From: Veillonella sp.
GTDB lineage: Bacteria > Bacillota > Negativicutes > Veillonellales > Veillonellaceae
Assembly (NCBI RefSeq): GCF_015058545.1
Contig: NZ_SVCB01000035.1
Span: forward strand, 1 to 29,337
Length of the DNA stretch: 29,337 bases
Direction: 5' to 3'
Shown: piece after piece, positions 9,101 through 16,164 of the stretch
Numbering within the stretch: position 1 is the stretch's first letter
Layout: every line of letters starts with the position of its first letter
Program-made: the position numbers and the translations under genes
Notes under the pieces: generated by a model
Database searches by the model: none
What the model was told of the DNA's origin: nothing
Seen by the model: only the letters and a program-made list of their open reading frames with translations

Positions 9101-10273
9101 ACCTACAATAACGTTATTAGTACCATTTGTAATCGTATTTAAAGTACCAATCATCGTAGCATAAGAAGTAGTTGTTCCCTTATTACGATAACCGTTCAGC
9201 ATATTATAAGCAGCCCTACTAGAAGATGTCCCGGTCAATGTATTACCGACACCAGTTACTTGAGAGCGAATAGCATTGTCTACTTTATTGCCACCGCCAA
9301 TAGCTAAAACAGCACCACCAGGCGTGCCGTTTCCGTCAGTACCACGAATATTACTACGCAAAGTATCTGCCAAATCTTTCGCATCAGAAGGTGCCGTTCC
9401 AAAAATATCAGCCGGCGTCTTAATGTTATCAACAGAATTTGTCACTTCATTCCCGGCACCAAAAACTAAAGTACCGTTAGAATTGTTAACTCTATTAACT
9501 GTTCCAACTACAGAGTTAGCAATTCCGGAATACATACTACTCGAAGTTTTTGATTCAATACTATTGAAAGAGCCATTGATAAGAGCACCAAAGTTTTGGC
9601 CTACCATCATGACATTCCCCGTTTCATAGCCACTAGTCATAATGGAAAAGACACCTGTGTTCGTAGTAAAAGCTCCATTCGAATAGCTATTGTGTCCAAG
9701 AGTTGTTGTTCCCATAACAATTGCAAGGTTTCGTTTTCCACTTTCCGTTGTAGGATTAACGGTAGTATCACCTAACCGACCAATATATTTATGGTCACCA
9801 ATTTGTATGCCGCTACGTGCATACGTATTTTGACCGATGGCAATCCCAGCCATTAAATCTCTATTATCAGTCATGCCAAAGCGGAATGTTCGTTCTTGAC
9901 CGCCCCACATATTTTCAACAAAGGCATTTGTACCAATAGCCACACTGCCCTTCTGCATAACGTAATCATCAACATGAACATGATCGCCAATAGCAACAGT
10001 ACCATTTTGCCCATCATTATTACTAAGGGTAATACCATTCCCCATCTTAATATTCTTATTCGCCGGATCAACGAATGTCGTTACCCCGTCTTGAGCAAAA
10101 CTTATCCCACCAGTCAAACCTGCACACAGTGCCAATACAGAAAGAGCCACGCCAATTTTTTGGCCTGACTGAATATGAGTAGATCCGGCTTTGCCATTAC
10201 GTTTAGCCAACTCGGACACTACTACATAACTGTTTTTTACCTTACTCCAAATGACTTTGTACTGCTTATTCAT
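6122..10273 (-). CDS. Adhesin N-terminal segment: ESPR signal peptide and first three head modules, ending at TAG
   Basis: This segment of 1383 codons could be translated as it stands. Residues 1-29 form the ESPR, followed by a hydrophobic core (GVALSVLALCAGLTGG) and a probable cleavage after SFA60. Three head modules follow, rich in AIGxxA and NxVxGxxNT repeats that build left-handed parallel beta-roll trimers. Each module ends in a GVALGxxSVA block and a neck. Necks lie near 8761-8835, 7698-7770 and 6119-6184. The third neck is cut at its Gln codon by TAG. The product would cross the inner membrane but lacks the beta-barrel needed for outer-membrane translocation, so it would be expected to stay periplasmic and be degraded. 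Confidence 0.8.
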   Translation of the reverse strand: MNKQYKVIWSKVKNSYVVVSELAKRNGKAGSTHIQSGQKIGVALSVLALCAGLTGGISFAQDGVTTFVDPANKNIKMGNGITLSNNDGQNGTVAIGDHVHVDDYVMQKGSVAIGTNAFVENMWGGQERTFRFGMTDNRDLMAGIAIGQNTYARSGIQIGDHKYIGRLGDTTVNPTTESGKRNLAIVMGTTTLGHNSYSNGAFTTNTGVFSIMTSGYETGNVMMVGQNFGALINGSFNSIESKTSSSMYSGIANSVVGTVNRVNNSNGTLVFGAGNEVTNSVDNIKTPADIFGTAPSDAKDLADTLRSNIRGTDGNGTPGGAVLAIGGGNKVDNAIRSQVTGVGNTLTGTSSSRAAYNMLNGYRNKGTTTSYATMIGTLNTITNGTNNVIVGNKQKLTDASNNIILGTADSEIETTVSDAVAIGHNSKTSATGGVALGTGSVASTVLGQQGYDPSTKANSTSSAIAWKSTAGAVSIGDTSKNITRQITGVAAGTNATDAVNVAQLMAVAGNSSGGSSVHFFSVNGDETQGNYDNDGATGTNAVAIGTGASATQNGAIAIGHISQATGGTSIAVGFNANAGGSSTVIGESSVVNAPNAGQGIGSVIIGSESADIAGDKDAGASNDTIIGGSNRVNESNGVFVRGQGNIVDNSYKQETLTTEDQQKLMAQMFMGTPAGDVYEKMGSYVSVNGDGNYVKNATFSQISGTNNQIIGSDTTSADYNIVTGNRNVVKNATNNIITGDNYTVNGANNNVILGSADTTKEITVSDTVSVGHNANATVDDGVALGSNSVASVAKGVVGTVPTGATVSDTDKATPTWTSTLGAVSVGVPVTNAAATQTRQITGVAAGTQATDAVNVAQLNAVNTSLTNTVNANKIHFFHVNSTSGTNYNNDGAKGTDSIAIGKASTAADNSIAIGRGASISDSNGGKGSGDIAIGNGAKINNYVDQSASIAIGQNAQIDNMTGMQEMLFAMGQTDYNFTIKPNGSFGFIPADPSKVATAIAIGENTFVRTGGLMIGTHNYRGALGDIDVDSANIRATGVNVNSTTLGTNSYNSGAFATIVGAYSIASGNYASGGGEDNASKNLGATIVGSLNSIESSTATSTQSGMANSVVGVANRTFNSNGSLIFGAGNEITNSVANIASMEASNFTSAKAIQTELIKGIKAANSGGSTLAIGGGNTADYTLASALIGVNNTLEGSEDSVAQYNALTGFNNEATGVTNVTVTGTNNTVSDSTSIVNLGNENAVSESNNTILLGDNRTVKGSDNSIILGRANSATTNSTFRAAADTTLTTTADNVVVMGYNANATVDDGVALGSNSVASVTKGQLGYNPSSEELTAAEKASATWTSTLGSVAVGTTVDGAVATATRQITGVAAGTQDTDAVNVA

Positions 10274-10280
10274 TACAGAA

Positions 10281-10287
10281 CCTCCCC
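10281..10287 (-). promoter_or_regulatory. Ribosome binding site that fixes the adhesin start
   Basis: The minus-strand sequence GGGGAGG lies 7 bases before the ATG at 10271-10273. It selects the ESPR-consensus start over the earlier in-frame start at 10399, which lies within the promoter -35 element. Confidence 0.8.
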
Positions 10288-10370
10288 ATGATAAAAAACT
10301 CACAGTAAATTCATTTAAACCTTTGAAAAAATACCTAAAAAAAGCAAAAATATCACTTTTATTTATTTTT

Positions 10371-10399
10371 ATTTTATAACTTGTATTTATAACTGTCAA
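10371..10399 (-). promoter_or_regulatory. Promoter of the adhesin gene
   Basis: The -35 TTGACA (complement of 10394-10399) and -10 TAAAAT (complement of 10371-10376) are separated by 17 bases. The predicted transcript starts near 10364, leaving an AT-rich leader of about 90 bases before the ATG. Confidence 0.7.
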
Positions 10400-10756
10400 T
10401 TCAACTCACATAGCCATAATGCCAACGCTTCATTTTAAACTCATTAATATGCCTCTTATTTCAAGTTTGATATAAGGCGATTTATTATGTCCATAAATAC
10501 GTAATATAAAAGGTTTTTTCTATTTTTTGTTCTAACCAATCATGATTAAGTAGCAATAATATGCCACAACTTTTAATTATTCACTACTTTAAATTAGTAA
10601 ATAAGCATGAAAATTTCATGTTTTTAAAACGATAACTTTAAAAAATTATATTTATAAATAGATACAATTTATATTAATATAATATTTTTGTTAAAAACTC
10701 ACTAATCCATGTTAACTTCATTTTATTTATATCAATTCTATATGATTTCCAGCAAC
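10400..10756. other. AT-rich intergenic DNA between the adhesin promoter and the TetR-gene terminator
   Basis: No frame longer than a few dozen codons and no RNA gene is seen. It holds a 15-base palindrome, CATGAAAATTTCATG (10606-10620), which is not remarkable at this base composition. Confidence 0.55.
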
Positions 10757-10807
10757 AAAAAAGCTCAACATACAGCCATCTGAATAAGATAGCTATACAT
10801 TGAGCTT
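10757..10807 (-). terminator. Terminator of the TetR-family gene
   Basis: AAGCTCAA (10761-10768) pairs with TTGAGCTT (10800-10807). On the minus-strand RNA the pairing continues without a break through 13 more pairs, several of them G-U, to a five-base loop. A run of six T follows. The dependence on G-U pairs shows that the minus strand is the transcript. Confidence 0.88.
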
Positions 10808-10842
10808 GTACACACACTATTTAATTGAATAATCCGGGCTTT

Positions 10843-11475
10843 TCAACTCCACTGATCACATTTCAAACCGCCCAGAATAAACTGTATAATCTTCTTTTGC
10901 AAACGATACCACTCGTTTTCTTTTAAGGCTAGTAAGCTGCGATTAACGGCACTACTGCCATTAACAATAAATTTAAAAAGAAGTTCCGCTTCGTCTTGTG
11001 CCAAATGTAGTTCTTTCATAAGTACCGGCACAATTTTAGGGCTTTCAGCTTCATAAATCTTCTGAACGATAATCGGAGCCACATCTATATCCTTTACGAG
11101 AAAACGATATTTTTCAAGCTCCAAATATTTATGACAAGGCGGAAAAAGGGATTTATCCTTCGGCAAGTCCTCATCGTCCGTCTGGTCTAACATAGTTTGT
11201 AATCTCTTAAGCGAACCCTGCTTTTCGTTGGGCGTCATCGAATTAATAAGCTCCAGACTGTCGTTAATAATAGCTTCCAATAAATCATCAATGGTATTGT
11301 AGTACAAATAAAACGTGCCTCTGGCAATATGTGCTTCACGACAAAGTGCGGTAATGCGAATTGAGCGAAATGGCTGTGTTTTCAGCATAAGCAGCAATGT
11401 GTCTTTTATATGTTCACGAGTATCACACGATACCGGTCGTTTCGGTCCTATTTTTTTACCTTCGCTTTGAGTCAA
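10843..11475 (-). CDS. TetR/AcrR-family transcriptional regulator
   Basis: This is a predicted one-component repressor of 210 residues. Its N-terminal helix-turn-helix includes RITALCREAHIARGTFYLYY, the classic TetR recognition region (xGTFYxYF), preceded by TREHIKDTLLLMLKTQPF. The remainder is an all-helical ligand-binding and dimerisation domain; its N-terminal half contains a short acidic stretch (DQTDDEDLPKDKS). I chose TTG at 11475, which has AAAGGAG 13 bases upstream. An ATG at 11508 and a frame opening at 11616 lack ribosome sites, but the ATG start is possible. The gene is divergent from the cysteine hydrolase, its most likely target, and it has its own strong terminator. The ligand is unknown. 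Confidence 0.85.
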   Translation of the reverse strand: MTQSEGKKIGPKRPVSCDTREHIKDTLLLMLKTQPFRSIRITALCREAHIARGTFYLYYNTIDDLLEAIINDSLELINSMTPNEKQGSLKRLQTMLDQTDDEDLPKDKSLFPPCHKYLELEKYRFLVKDIDVAPIIVQKIYEAESPKIVPVLMKELHLAQDEAELLFKFIVNGSSAVNRSLLALKENEWYRLQKKIIQFILGGLKCDQWS

Positions 11476-11597
11476 GGTGAATCGGCATCTCCTTTCAACT
11501 GTATTCATTGATACATTATGATTACTTATTTTATCATGAAAAATACGGTTTCTGCGTGAATCCGCCCTAACTCTTGACACATTTGAAATTCTGTACA

Positions 11598-11626
11598 TTG
11601 TTTCTATATATGGCACTTATTACAAT
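11598..11626 (+). promoter_or_regulatory. Promoter of the isochorismatase-like gene
   Basis: TTGTTT (11598-11603) and TACAAT (11621-11626) are 17 bases apart, giving a start near 11632. The inverted repeat at 11638-11653 falls directly over the start of the transcript. Confidence 0.6.
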
Positions 11627-11637
11627 AAAGGTGTAGG

Positions 11638-11653
11638 TATATTCCTAAATATA
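11638..11653. promoter_or_regulatory. Candidate TetR operator
   Basis: TATATT and AATATA are separated by CCTA, with one further outer G/C pair (11636/11655). The repeat lies just downstream of the -10 box of the hydrolase gene, where a repressor would block transcription. AT-rich repeats arise by chance, so this is tentative. Confidence 0.35.
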
Positions 11654-11688
11654 TCGATGTAAGGTATTATATGAAAGGAGACTTTATA

Positions 11689-12372
11689 ATGGAACTTTAC
11701 AAGAATTTTGACGGCAAAGCCCCTATGATTGACATTAATGACACAGCTATGTTGCTGATTGACCACCAAAGTGGGCTCTTCCAATGTATTAATGACATTG
11801 ATTTCTTACGCATTCGCGACCGTGCCATCGCCTTGGCTGAAGCAGCTACTTTAGTAAATATGCCGGTTATTACGACCGCATCCGTACCTCAAGGTCCAAA
11901 TGGTCCGTTGATTCCGGAAATCCATGAAGTGGCTCCTCATGCAGTATATGTAGCTCGTCGCGGCGAAGTAAACTCTTGGGATTGTAAAGATTTCGTTGAT
12001 GCTGTTAAAGCTACCGGTAAAAAGACGTTAATTATTGCCGGTACTGTTACCAGTGTATGCATGGCCTTACCGGCTATCGCCGCTGTTAACGAAGGCTACC
12101 GTGTGTTTGTCGTGCCTGATGCTTCCGGTACGTATTCCCAAGAAGCTGCTATGGCGACTATGATGCGTCTTATTCAAGCAGGCGTTGTTGTCACTGACGC
12201 TGGTGCCGTATTGGCAGAATTACAGCGCACATGGCATACACCGCAAGCCGACAAATGGGCTCAGATCTGGGGTCGTATTTTTACAAATTATCGTCTTCTT
12301 TTAGAAAGCTATGCTAAAGCTGTAGAAGTAACAAAATCCGGCGAACCAATGGACAACGAACGCGAAGATTAA
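11689..12372 (+). CDS. Isochorismatase-like cysteine hydrolase (YcaC type)
   Basis: This 227-residue protein belongs to the isochorismatase-like (cysteine hydrolase) superfamily, whose members hydrolyse small amides or related substrates in the cytoplasm. Visible active-site elements are LLIDHQSGLF with Asp25, a basic pair near Arg90/91 in the position of the usual Lys, and TSVCMALPAI with the nucleophile Cys124 after a cis-peptide-type V-T-S turn. The overall pattern is closest to E. coli YcaC (208 residues), with a C-terminal helix extension. The start is ATG 11689, because GAAAGGAG lies 8 bases upstream; the ATG at 11671 would overlap that site. It is divergent from a TetR regulator. The substrate cannot be told from sequence. 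Confidence 0.88.
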   Translation: MELYKNFDGKAPMIDINDTAMLLIDHQSGLFQCINDIDFLRIRDRAIALAEAATLVNMPVITTASVPQGPNGPLIPEIHEVAPHAVYVARRGEVNSWDCKDFVDAVKATGKKTLIIAGTVTSVCMALPAIAAVNEGYRVFVVPDASGTYSQEAAMATMMRLIQAGVVVTDAGAVLAELQRTWHTPQADKWAQIWGRIFTNYRLLLESYAKAVEVTKSGEPMDNERED

Positions 12373-12453
12373 TTTTGCGCCGCCCCACTTATTAATCTAT
12401 AGCAAGTAAAAACACCTCCTCGTTGATTAATATATGGTAAGTCTAAAATAAAG

Positions 12454-12508
12454 TAAGGAGCAGTAACGAAATCGAGTTTTTAAACTCACATTTCGTTACT
12501 GCTCCTTA
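12454..12508. terminator. Shared terminator between convergent genes
   Basis: A perfect 18-bp stem, TAAGGAGCAGTAACGAAA (12454-12471) with its complement at 12491-12508, encloses an inner GAGTTT/AAACTC stem. It lies between the hydrolase gene (+) and larA (-) and can serve both. The T-tracts on either side are only moderate. Confidence 0.85.
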
Positions 12509-12519
12509 TTAATTTCCTT

Positions 12520-13794
12520 TTATTTCACTACAACCGATACTCCATCAGGAATCACAGTTATTGATGCATTCTTCCCTTTTATTTCCATAGCACGATTTAA
12601 AGCTTCCTCAAACGTAAAGGCATGTTCAATATGCATGTTTTTTAACATTTGCGGATCACACTGATCAGTCACAACAATGACTGTAAATTGGTCAAGGATT
12701 CGTGCTAGGATTTGCATTTCCCATTGATCCGGAATTGTTTCATTCCGTGGCACTTTAGCAATGCGGTCAAGCAGTTCTCTAGGGGTTTTGACCGCTTTTA
12801 AATTATCATATAGGGATTGACCGCCGTGGCCATCATTGCAGGCCGCAATCATAATGATAACGCCATCTTTATTGCATGTTGCTTCAGCAGCCGTCATCCC
12901 TTTAACCGCTTGATAAATATTCTGGTCCAACGGATAGCCGCCATTAGTTGTAACAACAATATCAGCGGGTGCCTTTGGTACGCTGGCAAGTTTTGAAACA
13001 AATTCACAACCTACTTCATGGGCTTTTTCAGAATCGCCGGCAAAGGCATTGATAATGTGTTTTCCAGAATCAATAACAACGTTTAGGATAAATGCTAAAT
13101 TAGCAGCTTTAGCGGCGTATTTCATATCTTTATGGATAGGGTTGTTTTCCAGTATCCCAGTCCGTGCATGCGGGCTATTTATAAATTCAGCACAGTGGTT
13201 GGCCATAACTGTGACCGCTGAGGCAATCCCCGGCAAAATGCTTTTGCGGCCACCGGAGAAACCGGCAAAAAAGTGCGGTTCGATGAAACCTTCCGCGATA
13301 AGGAGTTCTGTTTCAACGGCCAATTTATTGATGATGCACGCACCGCCGGACGGCAAAGTACCGATTCGCGCCATTTGCGAGTCATCACCGGATATATGAT
13401 TTACAATCTTTTCATGAGCTACGATGTCCGGACCGAATTTATCAATCATTTCTTCCTTGGTTGTCGGTCTATGAAAACCGGTAGCCAAGAGAATTGTAAT
13501 ATCAATGGTCGGATTCACCTCACGGATTCGACGCAGCAAAATCGGCATAGTAATCTTACTTGGTACCGGTCTGGTATGGTCACTGGTGATGATGACCATG
13601 TCCTTTTTTCCTTTAACCAGATCTTCTAATTTGACACTGCCAATCGGATTATCCAAGGCTTGTTCCACTAATGCCTCTTCAGGTGCCGTAGCCTTATATT
13701 CGGCTGAACCGGATTCTAAAACGCCTTTGAGATTTGCTTCCGGCACCTGGATTGAAATGAAGTCTTTTGAGTATGGTACTTTAAATGTGCGCAT
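12520..13794 (-). CDS. larA: Nickel-dependent lactate racemase (LarA family)
   Basis: LarA interconverts L- and D-lactate using a nickel pincer cofactor made from nicotinic acid adenine dinucleotide by LarB, LarC and LarE. The protein has 424 residues, the usual family length. The key residues are all present at the numbering of the structurally known enzyme: SDHTRP with Asp72 and Arg75, His108 in ATGFHRP, His174 in EPHFFAGFSGGRKS, and the cofactor-tethering Lys184. AGGGGG lies just before the ATG. No larB, larC or larE is in the window, so cofactor genes must lie elsewhere; some LarA homologues act on other 2-hydroxy acids. The neighbouring pyruvate-type sensor and transporter fit lactate metabolism. 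Two CRP/FNR-like sites lie upstream. Confidence 0.88.
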   Translation of the reverse strand: MRTFKVPYSKDFISIQVPEANLKGVLESGSAEYKATAPEEALVEQALDNPIGSVKLEDLVKGKKDMVIITSDHTRPVPSKITMPILLRRIREVNPTIDITILLATGFHRPTTKEEMIDKFGPDIVAHEKIVNHISGDDSQMARIGTLPSGGACIINKLAVETELLIAEGFIEPHFFAGFSGGRKSILPGIASAVTVMANHCAEFINSPHARTGILENNPIHKDMKYAAKAANLAFILNVVIDSGKHIINAFAGDSEKAHEVGCEFVSKLASVPKAPADIVVTTNGGYPLDQNIYQAVKGMTAAEATCNKDGVIIMIAACNDGHGGQSLYDNLKAVKTPRELLDRIAKVPRNETIPDQWEMQILARILDQFTVIVVTDQCDPQMLKNMHIEHAFTFEEALNRAMEIKGKNASITVIPDGVSVVVK

Positions 13795-13839
13795 ATTATA
13801 GCCCCCTAATAGATATAAAACCTACGCCCTAAACCTCCA

Positions 13840-13855
13840 TGTGATATGAGTAACA
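13840..13855. promoter_or_regulatory. CRP/FNR-type operator, proximal site upstream of larA
   Basis: TGTGATATGAGTAACA is a 16-base near-palindrome of the form TGTGA-N6-TAACA. Its centre lies about 53 bases before the larA start codon. CRP/FNR-family proteins bind sites of this shape, and the LarR activator of Lactobacillus lar genes belongs to that family. Confidence 0.45.
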
Positions 13856-13892
13856 AATAATTTTTGAAAATATATTCATTTTTCTTATCACG

Positions 13893-13908
13893 AGTTAAAT
13901 ATATCACT
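13893..13908. promoter_or_regulatory. CRP/FNR-type operator, distal site upstream of larA
   Basis: AGTTAAATATATCACT matches the proximal site in its inner half-sites (GTTA-N6-TCAC). The centres of the two sites are 53 bases apart, about five helical turns. Confidence 0.35.
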
Positions 13909-13957
13909 TATCAATCAAATTAGCAACCATATTTATCAACTTCCATTATGCAATACG

Positions 13958-14009
13958 CAAAAAAATAAGCTTAGTATATATCCCTCAACTAAAGGAATAC
14001 ATACTAAGC
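13958..14009 (-). terminator. Terminator of the 46-residue membrane protein gene
   Basis: The minus-strand RNA pairs GGCTTAGTATGTATTCC with a partner ending ACTAAGC (about 13969-14009), with a G-U pair and one or two mismatches. A TTATTTTTTTG tract follows. It lies 60 bases after the small gene's stop. Confidence 0.8.
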
Positions 14010-14068
14010 CTATATTAGTTTTAACATTAGAATTTTAATATTAGAATTCTAGACTTTTTAATCTTATC

Positions 14069-14209
14069 TTATAATCCGAAAATCCAGAATACGCCCAAGC
14101 GTACGAAGCTGATTGTGAGCACCCAGAACGCCAAGAAATGAAGGGTCCCTTCAAGGCCCTGTCCCAAACGGTTTGCACCGGATTTAAATACGATATCGCA
14201 CCAACACAT
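14069..14209 (-). CDS. Small predicted membrane protein of 46 residues
   Basis: The ATG at 14209 is preceded by a perfect AGGAGG with 6 bases spacing, the best ribosome site near it, and the frame closes with TAA at 14069-14071. The product begins MCWCDIVFKSGANRLGQGLE and ends in about 22 hydrophobic residues (LHFLAFWVLTISFVRLGVF), which suggests one transmembrane helix with a short polar N-terminus carrying two cysteines. It stands alone, with its own terminator downstream and a 15-base palindrome upstream. A longer frame on the same strand (14041-14226, TTG start) would place the start before the ribosome site and is rejected. I do not recognise the family. The location between larA and the sensor kinase may hint at lactate or pyruvate transport, but that is only position. 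Confidence 0.7.
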   Translation of the reverse strand: MCWCDIVFKSGANRLGQGLEGTLHFLAFWVLTISFVRLGVFWIFGL

Positions 14210-14232
14210 ACTATGCCTCCTATCAAACTAAG

Positions 14233-14247
14233 CTGTCACTGTGACAG
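14233..14247. promoter_or_regulatory. Perfect 15-base palindrome upstream of the small membrane protein
   Basis: CTGTCAC-T-GTGACAG has 7-bp arms around a single base and lies 12 bases upstream of the AGGAGG. Its size and location suit a dimeric repressor site. The binding protein is unknown. Confidence 0.45.
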
Positions 14248-14392
14248 GTAATCATTCATTCAATCTTGCCTAATCTCACCTATGTTTTAGATGGTTTTAT
14301 TTTACTAAATTCGTCATCGTTTCACAATCGAAAAATGACCATTTTGCAATCTTAATATAACCCTATGGCTATCCTTTAGTATTTTGCATCTG

Positions 14393-14401
14393 TGATATAA
14401 T
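14393..14401 (+). promoter_or_regulatory. Extended -10 promoter of the sensor kinase operon
   Basis: TGATATAAT is a perfect TATAAT with an upstream TGn. No good -35 is seen, as is usual for extended -10 promoters. It lies 35 bases before the ATG. Confidence 0.6.
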
Positions 14402-14436
14402 AATAACAATAAATTGCATTAACGAAAGGATTTTTC

Positions 14437-16152
14437 ATGGCTATCGACATACTATTACTCGAAATGATAAAGCGTATCAGCTATGCCGTCATACTGGGGC
14501 TCATCGTTTCAAGGCTCAAACTTTTCGACCGACTCATGGTCAACAAACTATCTTGGTTCGACCGCATCGCCTTTACGGTCATTTTTTCCAGCATCGCCAT
14601 CCTCGGCACCTACGGCGGGATTCCCATTCAGGACGCCCTCGCCAACTCGCGCATGATTGGTATCATGGCGGCCGGCCTCATCGGCGGTCCGTACCTCGGC
14701 ACATCCGTCGGCATCATGTCCGGCTTGCACCACTATTCGCTGGGTGGTTTTACGGCCCTTGCCTGTGCCATTTCCTCCATTACGGAAGGGTTCTTGGCCG
14801 GTCTTTTTCAAAAATACTACAAAGGCAAGCTCATTCCGTGGCCGATTGCTCTCGGCATCGGGTTCTTCGGCGAAATTCTGCAGATGCTCATCATCTTGCT
14901 CGTCGCTCAGCCCTATGACCAAGCATACGCCCTCGTGAACAGCATCGCCGTGCCGATGACGATTGCCAACTCACTTGGCCTGGCCCTCTTCATGTACATC
15001 ATCAAAGCGGGGCTCTACCAACGGACCCAGCAAAAAGCGAATCAGAGTCAGAACATCTTGGCCATCGCCCGCGAAACGGTACGTTATTTCCGTAAAGGTC
15101 TTAATCCGGAATCGGCCAACGCGGTGGTGCAAATTATTAAAAAGCACAGCCCTTACGACGCCGTGTCCATTACGGATACGAAGCAGGTGCTCGCCTATAT
15201 CGGGGCGGAGAGCAATCACCATGCGCCGGGCATGAACGACCATCTGACGCATGTAACCATCGATTCCCTGACGTCGGGCACGATTCATATTGCCTACTCA
15301 CCGGCCGAAATTGGTTGTACGCATCCAAACTGCACGCTCAGTAGTGCCATCGTGGTGCCGCTCATGATAAAAACGCGCATCATCGGCACGTTAAAGATGT
15401 ATTATACATCGCCATCCTATCATCCGGATTCATCGGACATTGCCTTCGCCCAAGGTCTGGCTGACTTATTTTCAACCCAGCTGGAGCTGACAGAAATCGA
15501 CTACCAGCGTCGCTTGACCGAGGCAGCGAAAATGCAGGCATTACATACCCAGATTAATCCGCATTTCCTGTTCAATACGCTGAACACTATTTCCTCATTG
15601 ATTCGTACCAATCCGGAACTGGCACGACGTTTGCTCATCAAATTCTCGCAGATTTTCCGTTTTACCTTGCAGTACACGGGCCGTGTTATTACGTTTGAAA
15701 AAGAATGGGCTCAGGTCAGCGGTTTTCTTGAAATCGCCATCGCCCGTCATGGTGATAAGTTATTCGTGACGCATAATTTAGACCCGGCTATTTTCAGCTA
15801 CGGCATTCCGTCCTTAACACTTCAGCCGATTATTGAAAACTCCATCAAGCACGGTCTCCAACCGCGCGAGGTGGGCGGTTCCATCGCCATCGAAGGAACC
15901 ATGACGGACACGGATATTATAATCACCGTTACCGATGACGGTGTCGGTTTCCAAGGCGACCCGGATTATTATCTGGAACATCCGCCACAAGGTCATATCG
16001 GGCTCAGCAATGTGCATCACCGCTTACGCGGTCTCTACGGTGCCCCGTACGGCCTTGAAATCACATCGATTCCTGAAGAAGGCACCACCGTTGTTATCCG
16101 CATCCCTAAAGTACAACCGGAATCGGACCCGACACCGGAACGAACGAAATAG
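14437..16152 (+). CDS. LytS-type sensor histidine kinase (BtsS/YehU-like)
   Basis: This 571-residue inner-membrane kinase has the LytS/BtsS layout. Residues 1-195 hold the multi-helix 5TM-5TMR_LYT sensor, with the typical NSRMIGIMAAGLIGGPYLG and GLHHY motifs. A GAF-like domain follows (about 210-350) with a Cys-containing loop, GCTHPNC. The His_kinase domain has QINPHFLFNTLN with phospho-acceptor His376, and the ATPase domain has the N box (PIIENSIKHG, Asn468) and DDGVGF. AAAGGA precedes the ATG. The response regulator begins 12 bases after the stop, so the two are co-transcribed. In E. coli, BtsS senses pyruvate and works with BtsR to induce a CstA-family pyruvate transporter. A CstA gene lies just beyond the regulator here, so a pyruvate sensor is the likely role. 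Confidence 0.9.
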   Translation: MAIDILLLEMIKRISYAVILGLIVSRLKLFDRLMVNKLSWFDRIAFTVIFSSIAILGTYGGIPIQDALANSRMIGIMAAGLIGGPYLGTSVGIMSGLHHYSLGGFTALACAISSITEGFLAGLFQKYYKGKLIPWPIALGIGFFGEILQMLIILLVAQPYDQAYALVNSIAVPMTIANSLGLALFMYIIKAGLYQRTQQKANQSQNILAIARETVRYFRKGLNPESANAVVQIIKKHSPYDAVSITDTKQVLAYIGAESNHHAPGMNDHLTHVTIDSLTSGTIHIAYSPAEIGCTHPNCTLSSAIVVPLMIKTRIIGTLKMYYTSPSYHPDSSDIAFAQGLADLFSTQLELTEIDYQRRLTEAAKMQALHTQINPHFLFNTLNTISSLIRTNPELARRLLIKFSQIFRFTLQYTGRVITFEKEWAQVSGFLEIAIARHGDKLFVTHNLDPAIFSYGIPSLTLQPIIENSIKHGLQPREVGGSIAIEGTMTDTDIIITVTDDGVGFQGDPDYYLEHPPQGHIGLSNVHHRLRGLYGAPYGLEITSIPEEGTTVVIRIPKVQPESDPTPERTK

Positions 16153-16164
16153 AAAGGAGATTCT

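Larger units (their letters stand above)
845..10273 (-). pseudogene. Giant trimeric autotransporter adhesin (YadA/Hia type), interrupted by two in-frame nonsense codons
   Basis: One reading frame of 3143 codons encodes a type Vc secreted adhesin. It has an ESPR signal peptide (residues 1-60), five head modules of YadA-like repeats each closed by a neck of the form RQITxVAAGxxxTDAVNVAQ, a stalk with ITGLxNTTWNP repeats, and a C-terminal YadA anchor with a coiled-coil tail. The start is ATG at 10273, because GGGGAGG lies 7 bases upstream and the protein then begins MNKQYKVIWSKVKNSYVVVS, the ESPR consensus. The frame also opens 42 codons earlier, but without a ribosome site. Codon 1384 (6122-6124) is TAG where sibling necks have CAG or CAA. 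Codon 2823 (1805-1807) is TAA where Leu is expected after AATEGQ. There are no frameshifts. As written, the N-terminal product would be secreted without an anchor. Recent inactivation is likeliest; nonsense readthrough or sequence error are alternatives. Confidence 0.85.

Noticed and set aside
10274..10399. Earlier in-frame start of the adhesin at 10399
   Set aside because: It overlaps the -35 box, has no ribosome site and would precede the ESPR consensus.
10606..10620. Palindrome CATGAAAATTTCATG
   Set aside because: Expected by chance in DNA this AT-rich, and far from any promoter.
14041..14226. 61-codon frame with a TTG start on the minus strand
   Set aside because: Its start lies upstream of the AGGAGG that serves the ATG at 14209 in another frame; its residues show no pattern.
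14548..15288. Overlapping frames of 90-124 codons inside the sensor kinase gene
   Set aside because: Shadows produced by the GC-rich codon use of the kinase; Arg/His-rich and without ribosome sites.
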